Assembly (NCBI GenBank): GCA_028692105.1
Contig: JAQUYC010000002.1
Location: forward strand, 112,536 to 176,535
Source: Eubacteriales bacterium
Lineage (GTDB): Bacteria > Bacillota > Clostridia > Peptostreptococcales > Anaerovoracaceae
Direction: 5' to 3'
DNA length: 64,000 nucleotides
Positions 28,191 through 38,235 of this stretch are shown here, in pieces (the first letter of the stretch is position 1; every line of letters begins with the position of its first letter). The notes below the pieces were generated by a model, which searched no databases, was not told where the DNA came from, and saw only the letters and a program-made list of their open reading frames with translations. A program made the position numbers and the translations under genes.

Positions 28191-29267
28191 ATGAAGGTTT
28201 TGAAATTAAATGGAAAACAGAATACATCTCAAATCATCATCGGAAATGGAGTTTTTAAACAGGCTGCCGAATTTTTATGTGGGATATACACCGATCAGAA
28301 CAGTCCTTCCGCTATCTTGATAATAACAGATTCCAATGTGGCCGGGATCTATCTTCAATATCTTGAAGATAATTTAGCTGAATTGGATATTCCGGTGTAC
28401 CACCATGTTATTCCGGCAGGAGAGGAATATAAAAATCTTGAGACGATATCAAGTATATATGATACACTTGCTGACAGCCGATTCGGAAGGGACGATATGA
28501 TTATTGCCCTCGGAGGAGGGGTGACAGGCGATACGGCAGGTTTTGCTGCCGCCACTTATATGAGGGGGGCACGCCATCTAATGCAGATCCCGACAACCTT
28601 GCTGTCACAGGTAGATTCATCAGTAGGTGGGAAAACCGGTGTAGATCTGCCCCAGGGTAAAAATATGGTGGGCGCATTCAGACAGCCGGATCTGGTGCTC
28701 ATCGACCCACAAGTACTGTGTACGCTGCCGGGCGATGTGTTTCGAGCCGGGCTCGCTGAAGTCATCAAGTATGGGTGTATATGGGACCCGGAGATACTTG
28801 ATATGGTTTCCGGAGAAAATATTACAGCAGGGTTGGAAAATTTAATAGAACGATGCGTTAGTATTAAGATAAAAATAGTTGAAGAAGACGAAACTGAGAA
28901 AGGGCTCCGAAGGATACTGAATTTTGGGCACACCATTGGTCATGGCATCGAAAAACTGGGAGACTTTGCAGAGTATTCACACGGTGAAGCTGTGTCAATC
29001 GGAATGGTATCAGCGATAAAATTAGGAGAGAGCCTGGGAATTACGAAAAAGGGGAATTACAGCAAGCTCAAAGCAATCTTGCATTCCTGCGGTCTTCCGA
29101 CAGAGTTGACTTATTCAGTTGAAGATATATATAAGGCGATATTGCTCGATAAAAAGAAACAGGGAGATAGTTTAAATTTTATTTTTATCAATGATATCGG
29201 CAAAGCACTTGTTAAAAAAATTCCGGTTGCAGAATTATTAATAATGATGAAAGTGTTAGGTGATTGA
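28191..29267 (+). CDS. aroB: 3-dehydroquinate synthase
   Basis: 358 residues. ALGGGVTGDTAGFAAATYMRG, QIPTTLLSQVDSSVGGKT and the metal ligands in RILNFGHTIGHGIE with SHGEAVSIGM are all present. It cyclises DAHP to 3-dehydroquinate with NAD and a divalent metal. It starts 3 bases after aroF, without a strong ribosome site, so it is probably coupled. The gene runs into aroC. Confidence 0.96.
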   Translation: MKVLKLNGKQNTSQIIIGNGVFKQAAEFLCGIYTDQNSPSAILIITDSNVAGIYLQYLEDNLAELDIPVYHHVIPAGEEYKNLETISSIYDTLADSRFGRDDMIIALGGGVTGDTAGFAAATYMRGARHLMQIPTTLLSQVDSSVGGKTGVDLPQGKNMVGAFRQPDLVLIDPQVLCTLPGDVFRAGLAEVIKYGCIWDPEILDMVSGENITAGLENLIERCVSIKIKIVEEDETEKGLRRILNFGHTIGHGIEKLGDFAEYSHGEAVSIGMVSAIKLGESLGITKKGNYSKLKAILHSCGLPTELTYSVEDIYKAILLDKKKQGDSLNFIFINDIGKALVKKIPVAELLIMMKVLGD

Positions 29268-29268
29268 A

Positions 29269-30369
29269 ATGGGGAGCACTTGGGGAAATCAACTGAAAAT
29301 ATCCATATTCGGGGAATCGCATGGAAAAGGTGTAGGCGTTGTCATCGATGGGTTTCCTGCCGGAATAGACTATGACATAGAGATGATAAACAAAGAATTG
29401 TCAAGAAGGGCTCCTGGTAAGAACAACCTGACGACAGGGAGGAAAGAAGAAGAAGAACCTGTCATATTATCCGGTATTATAAATAATAAGACAACAGGAG
29501 CTCCAATTTGCATGTTGATACGTAATTCTGATACTCAAAGCAAGGACTACGAACAGTTCAGAGTGATTCCGCGTCCGGGACACAGCGATTATGCAGGACA
29601 TGTGAGATATCGCGGTTATAATGATATTCGGGGGGGCGGACATTTTTCAGGAAGGCTTACAGCACCCCTTGTCTTTACAGGAGCATTATGTAAATCCTTT
29701 TTAAGAAAGAATCACAATGTAGAAATCTTCTCCCATATTTATCAAATAGGTGAAGTCTTTGACGATCTTATTGATCCTACATCGATTGACCGTAAACTTA
29801 TGAATCAATTGCAGATGAAAGAAATCCCTGTTTTTTCTGATGAAGCGGCAGTGAAAATAAAGGAAACAATAACGAATGTGAAAAACGATCTTGACTCTAT
29901 CGGAGGTGCGATCGAATGTGCGGTTATCGGTGCAGAGCCGGGTATAGGCAGTCCGATTTTTCAGAATGTGGAAAGCCGAATCGCATCAATTCTTTATAGT
30001 GTTCCTGCAGTAAAGGGCGTTGAGTTTGGATTGGGCTTTGCTATTGCCGGAAAACGAGGTTCCGAGGTCAATGACTGTTATGCTATGGATGGCAGCATGA
30101 TACGGACGAAAACTAACAACAGCGGCGGTATATTGGGAGGAATCACAAATGGTATGCCAATTATCGTCAGAACAGCTTTCAAGCCGACACCTTCTATCGG
30201 AATAGAGCAGACAACTTTGAACGTAAAGACATGCGAAACAGAGACTCTTAAGATTCGAGGGCGGCACGATCCGTGCATTACCTTGCGTGCACCGGCAGTG
30301 GTTGAGGCAGCTGTGGCTGTTGCAATGATGGATTTATATTTGGAGGCTTACGGGTATGACGCTAAATGA
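29269..30369 (+). CDS. aroC: chorismate synthase
   Basis: 366 residues from ATG 29269 (AGGTGA at 29258-29263). MGSTWGNQLKISIFGESHGK, RPGHSDYAGHVRY with RGGGHFSGRLTA, and GRHDPCITLRAPAVVEA are chorismate synthase signatures. It makes chorismate from EPSP with reduced FMN; ribF upstream supplies flavin in the cell generally. An upstream GTG at 29260 would overlap aroB. It overlaps pheA by 14 bases. Confidence 0.96.
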   Translation: MGSTWGNQLKISIFGESHGKGVGVVIDGFPAGIDYDIEMINKELSRRAPGKNNLTTGRKEEEEPVILSGIINNKTTGAPICMLIRNSDTQSKDYEQFRVIPRPGHSDYAGHVRYRGYNDIRGGGHFSGRLTAPLVFTGALCKSFLRKNHNVEIFSHIYQIGEVFDDLIDPTSIDRKLMNQLQMKEIPVFSDEAAVKIKETITNVKNDLDSIGGAIECAVIGAEPGIGSPIFQNVESRIASILYSVPAVKGVEFGLGFAIAGKRGSEVNDCYAMDGSMIRTKTNNSGGILGGITNGMPIIVRTAFKPTPSIGIEQTTLNVKTCETETLKIRGRHDPCITLRAPAVVEAAVAVAMMDLYLEAYGYDAK

Positions 30370-31471
30370 ATTAAGGAAAAAAATCGATGAAATTGATCTC
30401 AATATAAAAGAATTGTTTTTAAAGAGAATGTATATAGCAGAGGAGATTGCCAGTATAAAATTCCATACGGGAGACAAAATACTAAAACCGGAAAGAGAAG
30501 AAGAGCTTATTGAAAAACTCAGCTGTGATATAGAAGAAGATTTCAAGCCTGCCTACTCATCACTTTTAAAAAAACAGATGGAAGTCAGCAGATGCCGCCA
30601 ATACCAAAAAATGCTTAAGCTTGGGGTAGATTACCGTCTCGCATACAATGAGGAGACGCTTATGGCGAAATCAGTCTGCTTTCAAGGTATTCCAGGCTCG
30701 TATTCGGAAATGGCCGTGAGAGATATATTCCCCGATATTGATGCTTACCCCGTTGATTCTTTTGATGATGTATTTCAAAGCATCAACAGCGGAAAACATC
30801 AGGCAGGAGTCGTGCCCATGGAAAACACCACGGCGGGCGGCGTATATGAGGTCTATGACCTGCTAAGACAGTATGATTTATTTATTAATTATATTGATAT
30901 CGTAAAGGTAGATCATTGCCTTGCGGGCATTAAAGGCGCATGTTTGGGAGATATAAAAGAAGTTTGCTCACATCCTCAGGCTATAGCTCAAAGTGCAGAG
31001 TATCTCAAAAAGCATGGAATTAAAGCTATTGCAGGCAGCAATACCGCAATCGCCGCAAAGGATGTTGCTTTGAGAAATCAGAAAAGCAGAGGCACTATAT
31101 GTTCGCGGGACGCTGCGGAACGTTATGGTCTTAATATTCTGATGGAAGGAATCAATCATAAAAAAGATAACGCAACAAGATTTGCAGCTGTCTCAAAACA
31201 GCTGATAGTTCAAGAAAATCACGATAAAATCGCAGTTGTATTTGCATGTCAGAACCGAAGCGGCAGCCTGGCAGGAGTTTTAGGCATATTTGCAGATTAT
31301 GGCGTAAATCTGACCGGGATACACGCAAGGCCGGACGGGAAAAATCCATGGGAGTACATTTTTTATGTGGACCTTACGGGGAACCTGAAAGAGGAACGGA
31401 TAAGAGCATTGTTTTATCAGCTCACGGAAGAACTGCCCTTTGTAAAAATTATCGGAAGCTATCACAGTTAA
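30356..31471 (+). CDS. pheA: chorismate mutase/prephenate dehydratase (P-protein)
   Basis: 371 residues: an AroQ-type chorismate mutase helix bundle (1-85, LNELRKKIDEIDLNIKELFL), prephenate dehydratase (about 105-280, with VCFQGIPGSYSE, VPMENTTAGGV and the DNATRF motif), and a C-terminal ACT domain (about 292-365). It produces phenylpyruvate for Phe. The ACT Phe-binding motif, usually ESRP, reads HARP here, so feedback may differ. GGAGG at 30343-30347 lies within the end of aroC. The presence of pheA fits the Phe-specific T-box. Confidence 0.95.
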   Translation: MTLNELRKKIDEIDLNIKELFLKRMYIAEEIASIKFHTGDKILKPEREEELIEKLSCDIEEDFKPAYSSLLKKQMEVSRCRQYQKMLKLGVDYRLAYNEETLMAKSVCFQGIPGSYSEMAVRDIFPDIDAYPVDSFDDVFQSINSGKHQAGVVPMENTTAGGVYEVYDLLRQYDLFINYIDIVKVDHCLAGIKGACLGDIKEVCSHPQAIAQSAEYLKKHGIKAIAGSNTAIAAKDVALRNQKSRGTICSRDAAERYGLNILMEGINHKKDNATRFAAVSKQLIVQENHDKIAVVFACQNRSGSLAGVLGIFADYGVNLTGIHARPDGKNPWEYIFYVDLTGNLKEERIRALFYQLTEELPFVKIIGSYHS

Positions 31472-31492
31472 ATTGTAACAGGAGATACTTAA

Positions 31493-32767
31493 ATGGAAAT
31501 TAACCCTTCAAAGGGCCTGCAAGGGACTTTAACAGTTGCGGCGGATAAATCCATATCCCATCGGGCCGTAATACTGGGTTCTATTGCAAAGGGAAAAACT
31601 ATTATCCGCAATTTTTTGAACGGAGAGGACTGCCTGTCAACCGTTGACTGTTTTCGAGAAATGGGGATACCAATTGAAATACAAGGCGATCAAGTATCAA
31701 TAGAAGGAAATGGACTATACGGCTTGAAGGCTCCCAAAAGTATTCTCTATACCGGGAACTCCGGAACAACTACGAGATTGCTCTGCGGTCTATTAGCACC
31801 ACAAAGATTTTCTTCTGTTATTGACGGAGATGCTTCAATCCGAAAAAGGCCAATGAAACGTGTTATCGAACCTTTGCTGAAAATGGGCGGGATAATTTAC
31901 GGCACAAATGAAGACTATGTTCCTATTACCATCAAAGGGACTGAACTTGAAGGAATTGAATATGCCATGCCGGTTGCAAGTGCACAATTGAAATCAGCCA
32001 TATTGCTTGCAGGTCTTTACGCACGTGGGAAAACCACTGTTATTGAACCGAAACCATCAAGAAATCATACTGAACTAATGATCAACGGCTTTGGCGGAAG
32101 CCTTGAAGTTGAAAAAAACAGAATTACAGTCAGACAGGCAGATGAGCTATTATGCCGTGAAATTGCCATACCGGGGGACATATCTTCCGCAGCATTTTTT
32201 ATGGTTGCTGCGCTGATTATACCAAATTCCGAATTAAGGATTGAAAATGTAGGTCTGAATAAAACAAGGACCGGTATTATTGATGTGTTAAGAACTATGG
32301 GAGCCTCTATAGTGATTGAGAATTTTATGGATGAAATTGAGCCATCGGGTGATCTGATAATAAGATCTTCTTCGCTTCATGGTGTTGAAATAGGCGGTGA
32401 ACTGATACCAAGACTTATCGATGAACTTCCCGTACTTGCAGTTGCCGCAGCATTTGCAGAAGGAAGGACTGTGATAAGAGATGCAGGGGAATTAAAAATA
32501 AAAGAGTCCGACAGGATATATGCGATGGAAAGCGGATTAAAAAAAGCCGGAGTGGAAGTCACATCTGCCGCAGACGGGATGACGATTGAAGGAGGCAGGG
32601 CAGTACGTGGAGCTGAATTTGAAACCTGGAAGGATCACAGGATAGCAATGTCTATGGCTGTTCTTGCACTGGCAGCAGAGGGAAAAAGCATTATCAAAGA
32701 TTCACAATGTATAAAAATATCCTACCCGGATTTTTTCAATACGCTTAGTGACATAGAAAGGAGATAA
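31493..32767 (+). CDS. aroA: 3-phosphoshikimate 1-carboxyvinyltransferase (EPSP synthase)
   Basis: 424 residues. AADKSISHRAVILGSIA, LYTGNSGTTTRLLCGLLA and the RPMKRVIEPL segment are typical; KESDRIYAMESGL and the late DHRIAMS motif complete the active site. It transfers enolpyruvyl from PEP to shikimate 3-phosphate. CAGGAGAT precedes the ATG. It closes the aromatic operon; aroD, aroE, aroK and tyrA are not in this window. Confidence 0.96.
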   Translation: MEINPSKGLQGTLTVAADKSISHRAVILGSIAKGKTIIRNFLNGEDCLSTVDCFREMGIPIEIQGDQVSIEGNGLYGLKAPKSILYTGNSGTTTRLLCGLLAPQRFSSVIDGDASIRKRPMKRVIEPLLKMGGIIYGTNEDYVPITIKGTELEGIEYAMPVASAQLKSAILLAGLYARGKTTVIEPKPSRNHTELMINGFGGSLEVEKNRITVRQADELLCREIAIPGDISSAAFFMVAALIIPNSELRIENVGLNKTRTGIIDVLRTMGASIVIENFMDEIEPSGDLIIRSSSLHGVEIGGELIPRLIDELPVLAVAAAFAEGRTVIRDAGELKIKESDRIYAMESGLKKAGVEVTSAADGMTIEGGRAVRGAEFETWKDHRIAMSMAVLALAAEGKSIIKDSQCIKISYPDFFNTLSDIERR

Positions 32768-32784
32768 AAATAAACTAAATAAAC

Positions 32785-32813
32785 TTTACAATAAATTGCC
32801 GATATGATATCAT
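32785..32813 (+). promoter_or_regulatory. rpsO promoter
   Basis: TTTACA (32785-32790), 17-base spacer ending in TGA, then TATCAT (32808-32813): extended -10 promoter. The following leader of about 85 bases may hold an S15 autoregulatory fold, which I could not identify with confidence. Confidence 0.7.
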
Positions 32814-32903
32814 TTATTGTCAAACAAAGATACCTTTAACTGAGTATTTCGAAGCTCCGACGTAGTACACGGATAGAGGTGAAATGAGAAAAGGAGAAAT
32901 ATC

Positions 32904-33170
32904 ATGATTGATCACACAAAAAAAGCAAAAATTATTGATGAGTACAAAACAAAAGAGGGAGACACAGGTTCACCCGAAGTTCAGGTAGCGATTCTTACCT
33001 TTAGAATAAACGATCTGAATGAACATCTGAAGATTCACAAAAAGGACCATCATTCAAGAAGAGGTCTTTTGAAAATGGTTGGCCAGAGAAGGAATCTTCT
33101 TAATTACCTGAAAAACAAGGATGTAGATCGATACAGAGATTTAATTGCGCGATTGGGATTAAGAAAATAA
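32904..33170 (+). CDS. rpsO: 30S ribosomal protein S15
   Basis: 88 residues. [44 protein letters not shown] and the C-terminal [13 protein letters not shown] are S15 signatures. It binds 16S rRNA early at a three-way junction. AAAAGGAG precedes the ATG. A strong terminator follows, then pnp; the rpsO-pnp pairing is widely conserved. Confidence 0.98.
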   Translation: MIDHTKKAKIIDEYKTKEGDTGSPEVQVAILTFRINDLNEHLKIHKKDHHSRRGLLKMVGQRRNLLNYLKNKDVDRYRDLIARLGLRK

Positions 33171-33182
33171 TTCCGATATGCA

Positions 33183-33209
33183 AAGGCGGGGTTTTCCCCG
33201 CCTTTTATT
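33183..33209 (+). terminator. rpsO terminator
   Basis: Perfect 9-bp GC-rich stem (33183-33191 with 33196-33204) with TTTT loop, then TTATTT. Part of the transcription probably continues into pnp, which begins 31 bases later and has no obvious separate promoter. Confidence 0.85.
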
Positions 33210-33239
33210 TGGTGAAAGATTAACAGGAGGAAGTTGTTA

Positions 33240-35342
33240 ATGAGATTTGAAGATTACAGAACATTCAGGACCGCAATCGGCGGAAGATTATTGCAGTTGG
33301 AAATTGGTAAGGTTTGTGAGATGGCTAACGGAGCGGTCATGGTGAAATATGGCGATACCGTTGTCAATGTAACGGCTACGGCATCTGCAGAACCCAGAGC
33401 AGATATTGACTTTTTCCCTCTCAGTGTTGACTATGAGGAAAGAATGTATGCTGCGGGGAAAATACCGGGAGGATTTATAAAAAGAGAAGGAAGACCTTCA
33501 GAAAAAGCAATATTGAACTCAAGATTGATTGACAGACCGATCAGACCGCTCTTTCCAAAGGGCTTTTACAATGATGTACAGGTTGTCGCTACAGTTATGT
33601 GTGTTGACCCTGATTGCACTCCGGAAATTGTAGGAATGATAGGCTCATCTGTGGCTTTGTCCATCTCTGATATTCCGTTTGACGGCCCGACAGCGTCTGT
33701 ATTGATTGGTTTAATCGACGGCAGATTCATTATAAACCCGACATTGGCCGAACGAGAAGTAAGTGATCTTCATCTGGTCGTATCCGGCACAAAGGAAGCG
33801 ATCATGATGGTGGAAGCAGGTGCAAACGAAATACCTGAGGATGTTATCCTTGAAGGAATCATGTTTGCTCATGAAGAGATCAAGAAGATTATAGAGTTTA
33901 TAGAAGAGGTTATTGACGAGGTAGGAAAACCGAAGAGAGAAGTTGTTCTTTACAAAGTTGACGAAGAAATTGAGGCGGCGGTCAAAGAATATGCATCAGA
34001 TAAGATGAGAGCAGCAATCCAGACATATGATAAGCAGGAACGACTTGATAATATGGATGCTGTGGAAAAAGAAACAAAAGAACACTTCGCGGAAATATAT
34101 CCGGATAACAAGAAGGATATAGCTGCGGTGTTATATAATATCACAAAAGAACAGGTAAGAAGCCTCATTTTGGATGACGGCATAAGACCTGACAACAGAA
34201 AACCCACAGAAATCAGACCTATCTGGTGTGAGACAGGGATTCTTCCGAGAACTCATGGGACAGGCCTGTTTAAGCGAGGTCAGACGCAAGTGCTGTCGAT
34301 TACAACAGTGGGACCTTTAGGTGAAGCGCAGACCATTGATGGTATTGGAGATGAAGTCGAAAAGAGATACATGCACCACTATAACTTCCCTCCTTACAGT
34401 GTAGGGGAGGCAAAACCCATGAGAAGCCCCGGAAGGCGTGAGATCGGCCACGGTGCACTGGCGGAAAGAGCATTGATTCCTGTACTCCCGGACGTTGAGG
34501 AATTCCCGTATGCCATCCGTATTGTATCCGAGGTATTATCCTCAAATGGAAGTACTTCTATGGGATCTACCTGTGGAAGCACTCTGTCCTTGATGGATGC
34601 CGGAGTTCCGATCAAAGCTCCCGTCTCAGGTATTGCTATGGGTCTGATCGAAAGAGTGGAACCGGACGGTTCCAGTAAAATTACGATCCTTTCCGATATT
34701 CAAGGCATGGAAGACTTTCTGGGAGATATGGACTTCAAGGTAGCCGGTACCGCAAAAGGCGTGACTGCAATCCAGATGGATATCAAGGTACACGGACTCT
34801 CAAGACAGATCCTTCAGGATGCACTGAAGCAGGCGCGTGATGGCAGAATGTTCATCATGGATAGAATGCTGGAAGAAATCAAGGAGCCAAGAAAAGAAAT
34901 GTCACCGTATGCGCCCAGAATCATCTCTATGCAGATCGATCCTGATAAGATCAGGACAGTAATCGGGCCGGGCGGCAAAACGATAAATAAGATTATTGCG
35001 GAGACGGGCGTTAAGATCGATATCAACGATGAAGGATTGATATACATCGCCGCACCTGATATGGAATCCGCCAATAACGGCGTCAGGGCCATCGAACTTC
35101 TTATAAAAGAAGTGGAAGTGGGAGAAATCTATGAAGGTAAGGTAACAAGACTTATGAACTTCGGGGCGTTTATCGAAATACTCCCGGGGAAAGAGGGATT
35201 GCTTCATATTTCCAAGATGGCTAAAGAAAGGGTGGAAAAGGTTGAGGATGTTATGAACGTCGGTGATATCGTAAAGGTTAAGGTAACAGAAATAGACAGT
35301 CAGAACAGGATAAATCTGACCAGAAAAGAATTGCTGGACTAG
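33240..35342 (+). CDS. pnp: polyribonucleotide nucleotidyltransferase
   Basis: 700 residues from ATG 33240 (AGGAGG at 33225-33230; TTG 33234 is too close). Two RNase PH domains (with [51 protein letters not shown]), then KH ([20 protein letters not shown]) and S1 ([19 protein letters not shown]) domains. It degrades RNA 3'-5' phosphorolytically and can add tails. Standard length. A 15-bp A/T-rich hairpin follows the gene. Confidence 0.97.
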   Translation: MRFEDYRTFRTAIGGRLLQLEIGKVCEMANGAVMVKYGDTVVNVTATASAEPRADIDFFPLSVDYEERMYAAGKIPGGFIKREGRPSEKAILNSRLIDRPIRPLFPKGFYNDVQVVATVMCVDPDCTPEIVGMIGSSVALSISDIPFDGPTASVLIGLIDGRFIINPTLAEREVSDLHLVVSGTKEAIMMVEAGANEIPEDVILEGIMFAHEEIKKIIEFIEEVIDEVGKPKREVVLYKVDEEIEAAVKEYASDKMRAAIQTYDKQERLDNMDAVEKETKEHFAEIYPDNKKDIAAVLYNITKEQVRSLILDDGIRPDNRKPTEIRPIWCETGILPRTHGTGLFKRGQTQVLSITTVGPLGEAQTIDGIGDEVEKRYMHHYNFPPYSVGEAKPMRSPGRREIGHGALAERALIPVLPDVEEFPYAIRIVSEVLSSNGSTSMGSTCGSTLSLMDAGVPIKAPVSGIAMGLIERVEPDGSSKITILSDIQGMEDFLGDMDFKVAGTAKGVTAIQMDIKVHGLSRQILQDALKQARDGRMFIMDRMLEEIKEPRKEMSPYAPRIISMQIDPDKIRTVIGPGGKTINKIIAETGVKIDINDEGLIYIAAPDMESANNGVRAIELLIKEVEVGEIYEGKVTRLMNFGAFIEILPGKEGLLHISKMAKERVEKVEDVMNVGDIVKVKVTEIDSQNRINLTRKELLD

Positions 35343-35410
35343 CATCACTGCATAAACTAATGTCATCCGAGAGCTATGTATCCTGCGAACCGAATAAAAA
35401 CTAAGATATT

Positions 35411-35446
35411 AAATAAGCTATATCTAAAATCAGATATAGCTTATTT
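35411..35446 (+). terminator. pnp 3' hairpin
   Basis: Perfect 15-bp stem (35411-35425 with 35432-35446) with a 6-base loop. There is no long T-run, so it may act as a weak terminator or a 3' stability element. Confidence 0.6.
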
Positions 35447-35466
35447 ATGTTGTCTTGATTAGATTT

Positions 35467-35559
35467 CCTGAATACCCTTACGGCAATGCTCGAAACTTTG
35501 ATATGATTATCGGGTCATATGGCAAAGTGTTTCCGGACATTGCCATACGGGTATTCGGG
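35467..35559 (+). repeat. long imperfect inverted repeat downstream of pnp
   Basis: Arms 35467-35488 and 35538-35559 pair at 19 of 22 positions, and the pairing continues inward imperfectly (AAAC, TTTG and ATATG blocks recur on both sides). A single-strand copy would fold into one hairpin of about 93 bases. It has no coding potential and no T-tract. The remaining bases of the 346-base pnp-35689 gap show nothing else clear. Confidence 0.65.
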
Positions 35560-35688
35560 ATCCTATGCTATGCCAAATATAATATCAAGCAGATTTTTGT
35601 AATGGAAGTGTAACGCTAAATGTAATGAATTGATGATAGAATAGTAAAAGATGAAACAAGAGTGAATTTGAAAGGCAATAAGGGGGTT

Positions 35689-38187
35689 ATGGGGAAAATG
35701 GCATTCAGGAAAAGCAGAAGATTAACAGCCGTGATATTAACAGCAGCCATTCTGGCAGCAACATTTTTAAGCGGATTTACTTATCAAGATGGGATTGGCA
35801 GCATTTATTACGAAACAGAATCAGAGATTTTTAATGATGTTACATGTCATAAACAATTAGGCGGTCACAGTGTAAACGGCATAGAAAGGGCTTACTTTGT
35901 AAATGCCGACATACAAAACACCGAATTAATGCCATATGTTTTTGAAGGGGAAGTAACAGGGACATATACCATTGACACTATGGTCAATACACTTGAAAGT
36001 CAAGGGTATCATGTCATTGCAGGTATAAACGGAGATCTGTATGATACTGCAACCGGAACTTCGAAAGGACTGGTTATCCATGACGGAAAAATCAAAACAT
36101 CAGGATATGCGCCGGAATATGTTATTTCTTTTGATAATGAAGGAGCGGCCTCACTGCAAAGGGCAGATCTGGAATATACGTTAAAAGGCATGATAAATGT
36201 TCCGACAACGGTCTTAATACCCCAGCCGGAGCCAACGCAGACAACAGACCCGTCCTCAGTTTTTACTACTGATTCCGCCGTTCAATCCGGGAATCCGGAT
36301 GGCCAAACAAATAGCATTCAAACAGATAACGGGAAAGTTGAGATGAACGAACCGCCTGCTATGACCAAGCAGATCATATATGTGCCGACAGAATACAATG
36401 CAGCCATCGGATTTTTCAATGTGCCCCACGGTGAATCCAAAGCACTGCATCTTTTTAACAGGCAGTTCGCATCATCGACAAGGACAAATACGACCTCTGT
36501 TGAAGTCATTCTGGATGCCGGGTCGCCGGAAGATGCAGAATTATCAGTTGATAACACTTTCACAGCTACGGTTGTCAAGGTGATAAACGGCAACTTTAAT
36601 ACGGCGATTGGAGAAAATCAGTTTGTTCTTTCCACACCCGGAGACTCTTCCTATGCCGTTCAGCTTGCACAGCTGATTCCGGGAAGTACTGTTGAAATTT
36701 CAGTTAACGACAGGACCGGAGGATTGGAGGATAGTAAGGAGGCTATTGGTGTTTACTATGTTATGTGTGATAACGGACAGATAGTTTCAAACGGAACCAA
36801 CGTAAATCCAAGAACTGCTATCGGTATCAAACCGGATGGAAGCCTTCTATTATATGTATTGGATGGAAGACAGCCAAACTTTTCGGCTGGACTTGGATTG
36901 ACAGATATGATGAAACATATGATGGCATTGGGATGCAGTACTGTTGTTAATATGGATGGCGGAGGTTCTTCAGCCATGGTGATAAGAGAAGGCGGGATTG
37001 ATAGACAGGCGGCTGTAAAAAACTCACCATCTTCAGGGGTCCAGAGAAAGACAACAAACGGCTTGTTTCTGGTATATAGAGATAAGGGGGGGACCAAAGC
37101 AGAGAATTTACATACTTATGTTAACAGCCCTTTAGCAATGCCGGGAGCAGATGTTCAATTGACCACTTATGCTTCGAATGATAAATACGAGCCAGTTCAA
37201 TTAAGAAGAGGGGTAAACTATTTTGTAGACAATGATTCAGACAGTTACGTGGATGAAGGCGGTTTGTTTACTGCAGGTAGCAATATAGGTACTGAAGTCA
37301 TCGATGTAGAAAGCGGAAATCTGAATGCGACGGTAAAAGTTGATATACAAGATGATATTACTTATACGACAAATGTGCAGAATTTGGTGATAGATCCAGG
37401 TAAAACTGCTGATATAAATGTGACGGCTAAATTCGGATATGCGCATATTACAAGTAAGGATAATCTCTTTACCTGGAGCTGTGATCCAAATATCGGAACT
37501 ATCGATGAAAACGGCTTATACCAAGCAAGCAGTGAAACCGGAATATCAGGGAATATTTATGTTGATTACAAAGGAGACAAAAAGACTATACCTGTGCAGA
37601 TCGGTGCCCCAATGATTGACTTTAATGATACGACGACACATTGGGCCAGAGAATATATTGGAAGGCTTGCGGCGCGGGGTATTGTCAACGGTATGGGCGA
37701 AAACCTCTACCTGCCGGATGATCCCCTTACCAGGGCACAATTCCTGACAATGCTTGCAAAGATGATATACGGTTTAGATACGATCCAGACAGCACCTGCA
37801 GGATTCACGGATGTGCCTGAGACGGAATGGTTCTATAACTATATAAACTGGGGCTTTGAAAACGGAATTGTACGAGGCATTGATGATGTGACCTTTGCAC
37901 CGAACGAAAGGATAACAAGGGAGCAGATGGCAATAATGCTGGATAACTTTACAAGAAGCAATGAGATGATACTGCCTGAAAGCGGTGCAGACATAGCCGT
38001 TACAGACATAGCCTTGATTAGTCCATGGGCTGAGGAATCTGTCAACAAGATCATTTCATCCGGGATTATGAGCGGTTATCCGGAAGGTGATTACAGACCT
38101 CAAGGTCAAGCTACAAGAGCCGAAGCAGCAACAGTCATATACAAGTTGATCAACATTAGAGACAACATTGCTAAAGCAAGTCAATAA
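35689..38187 (+). CDS. SLH-anchored phosphodiester glycosidase (NAGPA-domain) protein
   Basis: About 832 residues. A signal peptide (KSRRLTAVILTAAILAATFL) leads into a NAGPA/phosphodiester-glycosidase domain (about residues 60-470) with PRTAIGIKPDGSLLLYVLDG and NMDGGGSSAM. Ig-like/beta-rich stretches follow, then three C-terminal SLH repeats (about 640-825: HWAREYIGRLAARGIVNG, WFYNYINWGFENGIVRG, WAEESVNKIISSGIMSG). It is expected to be exported and held on secondary wall polymers by the SLH repeats, acting on exopolysaccharide or sugar phosphodiesters. Starts at GTG 35662, ATG 35689 or ATG 35698 are possible. Substrate unknown. Confidence 0.88.
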   Translation: MGKMAFRKSRRLTAVILTAAILAATFLSGFTYQDGIGSIYYETESEIFNDVTCHKQLGGHSVNGIERAYFVNADIQNTELMPYVFEGEVTGTYTIDTMVNTLESQGYHVIAGINGDLYDTATGTSKGLVIHDGKIKTSGYAPEYVISFDNEGAASLQRADLEYTLKGMINVPTTVLIPQPEPTQTTDPSSVFTTDSAVQSGNPDGQTNSIQTDNGKVEMNEPPAMTKQIIYVPTEYNAAIGFFNVPHGESKALHLFNRQFASSTRTNTTSVEVILDAGSPEDAELSVDNTFTATVVKVINGNFNTAIGENQFVLSTPGDSSYAVQLAQLIPGSTVEISVNDRTGGLEDSKEAIGVYYVMCDNGQIVSNGTNVNPRTAIGIKPDGSLLLYVLDGRQPNFSAGLGLTDMMKHMMALGCSTVVNMDGGGSSAMVIREGGIDRQAAVKNSPSSGVQRKTTNGLFLVYRDKGGTKAENLHTYVNSPLAMPGADVQLTTYASNDKYEPVQLRRGVNYFVDNDSDSYVDEGGLFTAGSNIGTEVIDVESGNLNATVKVDIQDDITYTTNVQNLVIDPGKTADINVTAKFGYAHITSKDNLFTWSCDPNIGTIDENGLYQASSETGISGNIYVDYKGDKKTIPVQIGAPMIDFNDTTTHWAREYIGRLAARGIVNGMGENLYLPDDPLTRAQFLTMLAKMIYGLDTIQTAPAGFTDVPETEWFYNYINWGFENGIVRGIDDVTFAPNERITREQMAIMLDNFTRSNEMILPESGADIAVTDIALISPWAEESVNKIISSGIMSGYPEGDYRPQGQATRAEAATVIYKLINIRDNIAKASQ

Positions 38188-38201
38188 TGAAATAAATTTC
38201 T

Positions 38202-38235
38202 ACCCCCAAGCATAGAATGCTTTGGGGGTGTTTTT
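38202..38235 (+). terminator. terminator overlapping the next gene's ribosome site
   Basis: Stem ACCCCCAAGCAT with ATGCTTTGGGGGT (one bulged base), AGA loop, then GTTTTT. It ends the SLH gene. The 3' arm GGGGGTG is also the only Shine-Dalgarno-like sequence before ATG 38236. Confidence 0.85.
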
